Source: CAZMUD01 sp964569715
Lineage (GTDB): Bacteria; Chloroflexota; Dehalococcoidia; Dehalococcoidales; UBA2162
Direction: 5' to 3'
NCBI GenBank assembly: GCA_964569715.1
Contig: CAZMUD010000062.1
Span: 1 to 6,470, forward strand
Length of the DNA: 6,470 bases
How positions within the stretch are numbered: the first letter of the stretch is position 1; the number at the start of each line of letters is the position of its first letter. The notes under the pieces were generated by a model that was given only the letters and a program-made list of their open reading frames with translations, was not told where the DNA came from and ran no database searches. Shown here piece after piece: positions 1 to 5,375 of the stretch. Made by a program: the position numbers and the translations under genes.

Positions 1-55
1 GAACGCCTCCTTGCCAAGGAGGAGGTCGCGAGTTCGAATCTCGTCTTCCGCTCCA
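1..55 (+). tRNA. tRNA-Gly (anticodon GCC), 3' part, cut by the window edge
   Basis: This is the 3' portion of a glycine tRNA gene that enters from the left edge. The anticodon stem is CCTCC (6-10) with GGAGG (18-22), around the loop TTGCCAA with anticodon GCC at 13-15. A 5-base variable loop (23-27) follows. The T stem is GCGAG (28-32) with CTCGT (40-44), around the loop TTCGAAT. The acceptor 3' strand CTTCCGC is at 45-51, then discriminator T52 and an encoded CCA at 53-55. Bases 1-4 (GAAC) would be the 3' strand of the D stem. The 5' acceptor strand and most of the D arm lie outside the window. It decodes GGC/GGU glycine codons. Its anticodon is not of the GUN type, so it is not a substrate of the queuosine enzymes encoded downstream. 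Confidence 0.95.
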
Positions 56-60
56 GCTTA

Positions 61-92
61 TTTATCCTGTGCGACATTGCGCAGCCGATAAG
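61..92 (+). other. Imperfect hairpin just after the tRNA; possible 3' processing or termination signal
   Basis: Bases 61-66 plus CTGTGC (67-72) can pair with GCGCAG (79-84) plus GATAAG (87-92), leaving a 6-base loop (GACATT) and a 2-base bulge (CC, 85-86). The terminal pair is a T-G wobble. It starts 5 bases after the tRNA CCA end. No T-run follows, so it is not a classic intrinsic terminator. It could protect or process the tRNA 3' trailer, or be chance. Confidence 0.3.
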
Positions 93-227
93 TTGATGGA
101 GCTCTTCACCACTCACCCTAACATGCTCAAAAGGATAAAACACCTGTCCACTCTCAGCGCTTGATGCTCGCTATGACTGGTCATCAACCATTGATAAATA
201 GACAGGGGTGAAAGGAGTCTTTACGCT
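93..227 (+). other. Spacer upstream of the phosphotriesterase-like gene, with short palindromes
   Basis: I see no gene here. Two small inverted repeats lie close together: ATGAC-TG-GTCAT around 173-184, and ATCAA-CCA-TTGAT at 183-195. They could be an operator for the gene at 228, but symmetry alone is weak evidence. I could not place a convincing -35/-10 pair. The ribosome binding site AAAGGAG is at 211-217, 10 bases before the ATG. Confidence 0.25.
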
Positions 228-1172
228 ATGACCACTATAAATTCCGTTCTTGGGCCTCTTGATACTGCCAATCTCGGCTTTACTCTTATGCACGAACACA
301 TTATAGTCGCATCAGCCGGCGTCCCCCAGAACTACACTGAGCTTCTCGGCACCGGATTTATGGACCGCATTGTCAATGGATTGACTCAAGCCAAGGAAGG
401 GGGAATAGACACTGTTGTTGACGCCACCACCCTCGACCTGGGCCGGGATGTGACGGTACTGGCCGAGGCTTCTTGCCTGACTGGTGTTAACATCATCGCT
501 TGCACCGGGTGGTGGCTGGACATGCCTCGTTTTCTTGCCGGTGTCTCTGCTGACCAATTCGCCCAGCTATTCATCCGCGAAATCGAAGAGGGTATAGCCG
601 GTACGGATATCAAGGCTGGAATCCTCAAGTCGGCCAGTGATATTTCGGGAGTAACGCCGGGGGAAGAAGCTGTTCTGCGTGGCGTGGCTCGAGCCCACCT
701 CAAAACTAACGTCCCCATTATGCTGCATTCCTATTCACCAGGCCAGGTAGGCAGGCAGCAACTAGCCATCCTGAAGGAGGAAGGTGTAGACCTGAGAAGA
801 GTCAAGATGGACCATTCCAATGACACCACCGATGTGGAATACCTCACCTGGCTTTTGGAGCAGGGGTGCTATCTTGGTCTGGACCGCTATCCAGGACGCA
901 ACACAAGTCCGCTAGCCCGCACCAAAACAATGAAGGCACTGATAGATGCCGGATATGGGGAGCGACTCCTTCCTTCCCACGACTGGTCATTGGTGCAGGT
1001 TATGGCAGCGGCTCCGCTTATCTCGCCAGAAGAAAGAGAGGAGCGCAATCCCTACGGATACCTGTATATGAAGAAGGTGGTCTTTCCTCAGCTTCAAGAG
1101 ATGGGGGTCTCCGAGACGATGTTGAACAGTCTGTGTGTTGACGGTCCCCGAAATTTCTTCGAGGGTGTTTAG
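228..1172 (+). CDS. Phosphotriesterase-family (PTE-like) metal-dependent hydrolase, possibly a lactonase
   Basis: This 314-residue protein is a full-length amidohydrolase-superfamily TIM barrel of the phosphotriesterase group. The binuclear metal site is complete: the HEH motif at 22-24 (first-strand HxH), K134 in GILKSASD (the bridging carboxylated lysine position), H167 in MLHSYS, H196 in KMDHSND, and D252 in SHDWS. The stretches YLGLDRY (215-221) and TGWW..MP (93-100), and the NP..Y plus C-terminal RNFF patterns, resemble archaeal PTE-like lactonases such as SsoPox as I remember them. There is no signal peptide, so it should be cytoplasmic. Family members hydrolyse lactones or esters and show promiscuous phosphotriesterase activity. 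The natural substrate here cannot be read from sequence. The start is supported by AAAGGAG ten bases upstream and by the conserved N-terminal G-L...HEH spacing. It lies 73 bases before queA on the same strand, with no obvious functional link. Confidence 0.88.
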   Translation: MTTINSVLGPLDTANLGFTLMHEHIIVASAGVPQNYTELLGTGFMDRIVNGLTQAKEGGIDTVVDATTLDLGRDVTVLAEASCLTGVNIIACTGWWLDMPRFLAGVSADQFAQLFIREIEEGIAGTDIKAGILKSASDISGVTPGEEAVLRGVARAHLKTNVPIMLHSYSPGQVGRQQLAILKEEGVDLRRVKMDHSNDTTDVEYLTWLLEQGCYLGLDRYPGRNTSPLARTKTMKALIDAGYGERLLPSHDWSLVQVMAAAPLISPEEREERNPYGYLYMKKVVFPQLQEMGVSETMLNSLCVDGPRNFFEGV

Positions 1173-1245
1173 TGGTATTGAGTCTAGTTGTTAACCTTAC
1201 CTTGCGATTCACGGGTAGATATTTTTTACCAGACAGTGAGTAACT

Positions 1246-2292
1246 ATGAAAACCAGCGATTTTGACTACTCCCTGCCCCCAGAGCTTATTGGCCAAACCC
1301 CGATTGAGCCCAGACACCAGGCACGGCTTATGGCCCTAGACCGCAGTGACGGCTCACTAAAGCACCAGAGGTTCTTTGAAATAGTTGACTACCTGCAGGC
1401 TGGGGATGTTCTGGTATTTAATAACAGCCGGGTTATCCCTGCCCGCCTCAGTGGAAGGAAGGCTGATAGTGGAGGTAGGCTGGAGATTTTGCTACTGCGC
1501 CAGCTCAGTCCGAATATCTGGGAAACACTGGTCAGACCCGGCAAGCGTGTCAAGATTGGCACCAGGATTGAGATAATCAACGATTCGGTGAGTGGTGACA
1601 GGCAAGATTTCAGGGTTACGGCTGAGGCAGTTGGGTTAGGAGAAGGAGGAGCACGGGTGCTCAGCTTCTCGGACGAAACACTGCTGCCAGAGCTGGGTAA
1701 AATTCCACTACCGCCATACATCCACACTCCGCTGAAGAACCCGGAACGCTACCAGACAGTTTATGCTAATATGAACGGCAGTATTGCCGCACCTACTGCT
1801 GGACTGCACTTTACCCCGGAGCTAATTGATACGATAAGGAGTAAGGGAATTCAGTGTCTGTTTATCACCCTGCACATAGGACTTGATACCTTCCGGCCGG
1901 TTCGAGAGAACAACCCACTTGAGCATCCCATACACCAGGAATATGGAGTGCTAAGTCAGAAAGTAGCCGATGACTTATCTCAAGCCAAGGCAGAGGGGCG
2001 ACGAATTATATGTGTTGGCACGACCACGGTAAGGCTAGTCGAGGCTGTAGCTCAAGCCAGCGCCCCGGCTCAAATGCTGCCGTTTCAAGGCTGGGTAAGC
2101 CTGTTCATTGTGCCCGGATACCAGTTTCGGATGGTTGATGCCCTTATTACCAATTTTCACCTGCCCAGGTCAACGCTGCTGATGCTGGTTACCGCCTTTG
2201 CCGGTAGAGATTTCATTAACCAAGCCTACCGGGAAGCTATCGCTCGGAAATACCGTTTCTATAGCTTCGGTGACTGTATGTTGATACTCTAA
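1246..2292 (+). CDS. queA: S-adenosylmethionine:tRNA ribosyltransferase-isomerase (QueA)
   Basis: QueA transfers and isomerises the ribosyl part of S-adenosylmethionine onto preQ1 in tRNA, giving epoxyqueuosine and releasing adenine and methionine. It acts in the cytoplasm on tRNAs with GUN anticodons. The 348-residue protein has the family's usual length and all its hallmark blocks: the DFDYSLP-type N terminus, DVLVFNNSRVIPARL (54-68), LVRPGKRVKIG (95-105), GKIPLPPYI (151-159), ERYQTVYA then AAPTAGLHF (181-189), TLHIGLDTFRPV (208-219), EHPIHQEY (226-233), VGTTTVR (257-263), VPGYQFRMVDALITNFHLP (289-307) and the C-terminal YRFYSFGDCMLI. No key block is missing. The ribosome binding site is weak (GTGAG at 1236-1240). 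I see no preQ1 riboswitch in the 73 bases upstream. It begins a same-strand run that continues into the HAD phosphatase and queH. Confidence 0.97.
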   Translation: MKTSDFDYSLPPELIGQTPIEPRHQARLMALDRSDGSLKHQRFFEIVDYLQAGDVLVFNNSRVIPARLSGRKADSGGRLEILLLRQLSPNIWETLVRPGKRVKIGTRIEIINDSVSGDRQDFRVTAEAVGLGEGGARVLSFSDETLLPELGKIPLPPYIHTPLKNPERYQTVYANMNGSIAAPTAGLHFTPELIDTIRSKGIQCLFITLHIGLDTFRPVRENNPLEHPIHQEYGVLSQKVADDLSQAKAEGRRIICVGTTTVRLVEAVAQASAPAQMLPFQGWVSLFIVPGYQFRMVDALITNFHLPRSTLLMLVTAFAGRDFINQAYREAIARKYRFYSFGDCMLIL

Positions 2293-2317
2293 CCTGCGAC
2301 TGGTAAAGTTTAATATC

Positions 2318-2324
2318 AGGAGGT
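2318..2324 (+). promoter_or_regulatory. Ribosome binding site that favours a TTG start for the HAD phosphatase
   Basis: AGGAGGT is an almost perfect Shine-Dalgarno site. The ATG at 2326 follows it by a single base, which is too close for normal initiation. The in-frame TTG at 2335 lies 10 bases downstream of it, a workable distance. The TTG is therefore the more likely start. Confidence 0.6.
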
Positions 2325-2334
2325 AATGATACCC

Positions 2335-2982
2335 TTGAGTGAAGTAACGAAAACCCTGGTTCAGTGTGATTTCGATGGCACCATTACCGAAGAAGATGTA
2401 AGTTTCATGATGCTGGATACTTATGCCGATGGAAACTGGAGGCAGCTATTCAGAGAATATGAAGAAGCTAAGATATCCGTCGGGCGCTTTAACACAAAAG
2501 CCTTTGCTATGGTTAAAGCCGACCGGGAAAGCTTGCTGGAGGTTGCCAGGGCTAACATGAAGATACGACCGGGGTTTCACGAACTGGTGGCCTGCTGTCG
2601 TCGCAAGGACTTCCGTTTTGTCGTTGTCAGCAATGGTCTGGATTTCTATATAGAGGAAATTTTGAGAAACATCGGGATGGGAGACATTGAGGTATTCGCT
2701 GCAAAAACACACTCCCACCCCGAAGGTCTCAAGGTGCAATACATAGGGCCTGATGGAAGCCACCTGGATGCGGACTTCAAGAGAGCCTATGTTAATTCAT
2801 TCCTCAGCAGAGGCTATCGGATAGTCTATATAGGAAATGGCACCTCAGATATCGCACCGGCAAGCCAGTGCCATTATATCTTTGCCACCGGTAACCTGCT
2901 GGCCCACTGTGAGCAAACAAGCCTTGATTGCACACCATTCACCGACTTTAGCCAGATAGTCAGCATTCTGGAGCTTTTGTAG
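2335..2982 (+). CDS. MtnX-like HAD-superfamily phosphatase
   Basis: This is a HAD-family phosphatase of about 215 residues from the TTG start (218 if the ATG at 2326 is used). The nucleophile motif DFDGT has D12 and D14. Motif II is VVSNG with S99. A likely motif III lysine is K149 in FKRAY. Motif IV is YIGNGTSD, ending in D172. The overall pattern, with an alpha-helical cap after motif I, SNGLDFYIE in the middle and a C-terminal F..F..I..L segment, matches MtnX-like (HAD-IB) phosphatases. True MtnX dephosphorylates hydroxyketo-methylthiopentenyl phosphate in methionine salvage. No other methionine-salvage gene is visible here, so that role is not supported. Motif IV has N168 where Asp is usual, although the second acidic residue is kept. 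It sits 42 bases after queA and its stop shares one base with the queH start, so a role tied to queuosine is possible. Family assignment is firm; substrate is unknown. Confidence 0.85.
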   Translation: MSEVTKTLVQCDFDGTITEEDVSFMMLDTYADGNWRQLFREYEEAKISVGRFNTKAFAMVKADRESLLEVARANMKIRPGFHELVACCRRKDFRFVVVSNGLDFYIEEILRNIGMGDIEVFAAKTHSHPEGLKVQYIGPDGSHLDADFKRAYVNSFLSRGYRIVYIGNGTSDIAPASQCHYIFATGNLLAHCEQTSLDCTPFTDFSQIVSILELL

Positions 2983-3509
2983 TGAAGATAGTCCTACATA
3001 TATGTTGTGGGGTCTGTGCTGCTGGTGTCGTCGAGAGATTAACTTTAGAGGGGCATCAGGTACTCGGCTTATTCTATAATCCAAACATCCATCCACTAGA
3101 GGAATATGAGAGAAGGCTGGAAGCTGCGTATAAAGTAGCTCAAGAACTAAACTTTCCCCTGGAAGCAGGCCCCTACACACCAGAAGAATGGTTTGAAGAA
3201 ACCAGTTCCCTGAAAAATGAGCCTGAGGGTGGAAGGAGATGTGAAGTCTGCTTCAGAATCAGACTGAAAAAGACCTACCTCTATTTGAAAGACTGCGGGT
3301 GGGACGCCTTTACCACTACTTTGACTGTAAGCCCTCATAAATCTGCCGATGTGATTAATCAGGTAGGTCAGGAGATTGGCGGGGACAGATTTCTAGTGAG
3401 AGATTTCAAGAAGAAGGCAGGTTTCCAACGAGCCACGGAACTGGCCAAGAAGTGGGCTCTATACCGGCAGCATTACTGTGGATGCATCTATAGCATGAGG
3501 GGAATTTAA
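2982..3509 (+). CDS. queH: Epoxyqueuosine reductase QueH (DUF208 family)
   Basis: QueH is the iron-sulfur enzyme, non-homologous to cobalamin-dependent QueG, that reduces epoxyqueuosine in tRNA to queuosine, the last step of the pathway. The 175-residue protein carries the family signature: HICCGVC near the N terminus (C8, C9, C12), FYNPNIHPLEEYERR (31-45), a second cysteine pair GRRCEVC (C87, C90), TTLTVSPHK (112-120), DFKKKAGF (141-148) and LYRQHYCGC (C166, C168). The conserved cysteines fit metal-cluster binding. The usual Pro before the third Cys of the first motif is Val here. The start is GTG at 2982, overlapping the upstream TAG by one base (TAGTG), with TGGAG at 2969-2973 as ribosome binding site, which suggests translational coupling to the HAD gene. 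Together with queA it gives the two final tRNA-level steps. Genes for preQ1 synthesis and for tRNA-guanine transglycosylase are not in the window. Confidence 0.95.
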   Translation: MKIVLHICCGVCAAGVVERLTLEGHQVLGLFYNPNIHPLEEYERRLEAAYKVAQELNFPLEAGPYTPEEWFEETSSLKNEPEGGRRCEVCFRIRLKKTYLYLKDCGWDAFTTTLTVSPHKSADVINQVGQEIGGDRFLVRDFKKKAGFQRATELAKKWALYRQHYCGCIYSMRGI

Positions 3510-3512
3510 GAC

Positions 3513-5120
3513 TCATACCTCAATTGTCCCACCCACAGTGGGCAGGATGACATTAATTCCACTACCACCCAAGTGCTCAATGTAAAAGCCTGGTTGCTCA
3601 CTATGTACCGGGATTAGTATCTCAGGTTTTATCTCATGAGCAATCTCAAGCAGGTCTGGACCGCAGGCATGGCCTGAGGCATGTAATCCCTCCTCACCAT
3701 CAGGTATTTGCCACTCGTCGTTGCTTTTCACGGGAAGACCAACACCTCTGAGCCCAAAGTGCTTGAGCCATTCATGCAGACGGTGGAAATCAATCTCTTG
3801 TTCTTCATCGTGGGGCTCACTGGAGCTATAAACATAGAGACTGCCCGCTCCGGGACGAATACTCGGCAGTTCGTTTAAGTCAAAGAAGCTAAAGCAAAGG
3901 ATGAAGTGTTCCTGGGCTGAACTTACATCCTCAGCTAAGACAATCTTACCGTCGTATTCCTGAAAGATATTTCGCAGCCATAAACTAGGATATTTACTGG
4001 CAATGGTATCCTGGTAGATGACCAGACTATCTTCTTGGGCAATATCGGGGATTTCTGGCTCCAGAAGACGCATAGTCTTTAAGAGGTAGGCGTCCCTGGG
4101 CAATATTGCCAGTTTTCTGCCGGTATCCCTGGCAATTTGCAGAAAGGTAAGCAAGCGGTCTACATCTCTAGGTGAGAAATCGGCAATAACCAGGCTATTC
4201 GAGTCGGTAATAGCCTTTAGCCCATTCTCATATACCTCGTGCTCGGCGACATTCGTCTCACGCAGCACATTAGTGCCTTCCAGGATAAGCACCCTGGGAC
4301 GCAAGTGGCTTGCTTGCTCAATGAACCCTTTGCTAAGCTCGGCACGCTTACCATGTAGCCGCAAGTCCCCACTATAAACAACCCAACCCGAGCTGGTTTC
4401 AATACCCCAGGCGCAGGCACCAGGAATAGAGTGGTCTACCGGAAAGCAGCGCAAATTAAAGCTACAGCCGCTGTGACTGGTCAGGGGACAAGAGACTAGC
4501 TCTTTTTGCCTGGCTGTTTTCTCCCAGAAGCCCCAGTTCCAAAACTCAGTCGCATCGGGACTCAGCTCTTCTGGTTTTACATCGGCAAGACAAAATTGCC
4601 GCTGCTCTCTTGGCTTATTGCCGGTAAGATAGGCTATCTGCCTCCAATCGGTCGGGCGTTCTTGCGTAGTCGGGCTGAAGTAGCACACCTGCTGGTCGAA
4701 GTCTGCTTTTCCCGAGTCCTGCATCGCCTTGGCAATAAATGCCGTCACTGCGGTCGAGTATATTGGCACACTGCCTCTCAGGAAGGAGATATGGCCTGAA
4801 TGGTCAAGATGAGCATGAGACAGTAGCACACCATCTACCCGGTCAAGCTCACGATAAGTGGGGGTATGCCGAAACTGCTGCCAGAGACCAGGCGCCACCA
4901 GGTCATCTCGATAAAGTCCCTCCAGTGGTGGCAGTAAGCCCATCATCAAAGGGTCAAGTAGTCCGGCGCCGCTGCGAGGTTTCAAGTACTCCTCATAGAA
5001 CAGCTTGTGTCTTTTATAAGGGAAGCCGAAATCCAGCCATAGTCTCCGCTCTCCATCCTCTAGGAGTATCTTGTTGCCACCAATTTCATTGATACCGCCG
5101 TAGAATGTCAATCGCACCAT
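3513..5120 (-). CDS. RNase J-like beta-CASP metallo-beta-lactamase protein, probable ribonuclease
   Basis: This 535-residue protein (numbered from the preferred start) has the N-terminal YGGINEIGGN block (7-16) seen in RNase J proteins and the zinc motif SHAHLDH (H102, H104, D106, H107). Further metal ligands follow: H230 in VDHSIP, D252 in YSGDLRLHG, a beta-CASP segment with ADFSPRD (about 313-319), ASGHACG (H484) and the C-terminal IPVHSEQ (H506). The spacings H230-D252 (22) and H484-H506 (22) equal those I recall for B. subtilis RNase J1 (142-164 and 368-390). It probably processes or degrades RNA in the cytoplasm. The distance from H107 to H230 is about 60 residues longer than in RNase J1, indicating an insertion in the lactamase domain. 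There is also extra sequence before the HxHxDH motif. An ATG at 5162 would add 14 residues but has no ribosome binding site. The gene is convergent with queH, with 3 bases between the stops. A non-RNA hydrolase role is less likely. Confidence 0.85.
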   Translation of the reverse strand: MVRLTFYGGINEIGGNKILLEDGERRLWLDFGFPYKRHKLFYEEYLKPRSGAGLLDPLMMGLLPPLEGLYRDDLVAPGLWQQFRHTPTYRELDRVDGVLLSHAHLDHSGHISFLRGSVPIYSTAVTAFIAKAMQDSGKADFDQQVCYFSPTTQERPTDWRQIAYLTGNKPREQRQFCLADVKPEELSPDATEFWNWGFWEKTARQKELVSCPLTSHSGCSFNLRCFPVDHSIPGACAWGIETSSGWVVYSGDLRLHGKRAELSKGFIEQASHLRPRVLILEGTNVLRETNVAEHEVYENGLKAITDSNSLVIADFSPRDVDRLLTFLQIARDTGRKLAILPRDAYLLKTMRLLEPEIPDIAQEDSLVIYQDTIASKYPSLWLRNIFQEYDGKIVLAEDVSSAQEHFILCFSFFDLNELPSIRPGAGSLYVYSSSEPHDEEQEIDFHRLHEWLKHFGLRGVGLPVKSNDEWQIPDGEEGLHASGHACGPDLLEIAHEIKPEILIPVHSEQPGFYIEHLGGSGINVILPTVGGTIEV

Positions 5121-5126
5121 AGATTT

Positions 5127-5131
5127 TCCCT
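5127..5131 (-). promoter_or_regulatory. Ribosome binding site supporting the inner start of the RNase J-like gene
   Basis: On the minus strand this reads AGGGA, 6 bases before the ATG at 5120-5118. The alternative ATG at 5162 has no purine-rich site upstream. The protein from the inner start opens directly into MVRLTFYGGINEIGG, as RNase J family proteins do. Confidence 0.55.
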
Positions 5132-5204
5132 GTATGGTTTTAGCTACCAGGTCGGCTCTCATTATAGCTCAAGACTAAATTGATAGCATTAGCAAAGGAA
5201 TAAT

Positions 5205-5352
5205 AAACAGGTAACCGGGATGAAACACATTCCTGGAGAGATGCAAGAATCCCAGGCAGCTCCGCTCCCGGCGAGGGCTGCCGTATGACCAGCCACTGCT
5301 CTGGCACCCCCTTCGGTAAACCCTCCCTTGAGCAATATCACCACCTTTTCTG
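5205..5352 (-). pseudogene. Decayed fragment of an ADP-forming acyl-CoA (acetate-CoA) ligase, CoA-ligase domain
   Basis: Reading the minus strand from about 5352 gives AEKVVILLKGG, then FTEGGARAVAGHTAALAG and SGAAWDSCI, ending near 5243. This closely follows the ligase domain of ADP-forming acetate-CoA ligases (NDP-forming acyl-CoA synthetases), where the usual pattern is KPVV(V/I)LK.GRTE.GARA..SHTGALAGSDA.WDA. The histidine at 5285-5287 matches the phosphorylated histidine of that family. After WDSCI the match weakens (a possible G..IPV), and a stop codon ends the frame near 5189. Upstream, in the same frame, nothing more is recognisable, and the frame runs into the coding region of the binding-protein gene. 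Only about 40-50 of the several hundred residues survive. There is no own start or ribosome binding site, so it is a relic and not a gene. It fills most of the 255-base gap between the two minus-strand genes. Confidence 0.7.
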
Positions 5353-5375
5353 CAATGCCCCCACTCAATCTAGGG

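Noticed and set aside
1..227. Integration site or mobile element at the tRNA-Gly 3' end
   Set aside because: tRNA 3' ends are common attachment sites, but I see no repeat of the tRNA end elsewhere in the window, and no integrase or phage gene.
312..718. Minus-strand open frames of 81 and 110 codons opposite the PTE-like gene
   Set aside because: They lie entirely opposite a gene with conserved motifs, resemble no family, and lack ribosome binding sites; they are shadows.
1173..1245. Possible preQ1 riboswitch or promoter before queA
   Set aside because: I could not find the preQ1 aptamer pattern, and the A/T-rich stretch near 1221-1230 does not give a convincing -35/-10 pair with proper spacing.
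3528..3542. Small hairpin CCCAC-CCACA-GTGGG near the convergent gene ends, considered as a terminator
   Set aside because: The stem is only 5 pairs, lies inside the C-terminal codons of the RNase J-like gene, and no T-run follows on either side.
4506..5092. Plus-strand open frames of 97 and 117 codons opposite the RNase J-like gene
   Set aside because: They are antisense to the metal-binding motif region, show no recognisable domain and no ribosome binding site.
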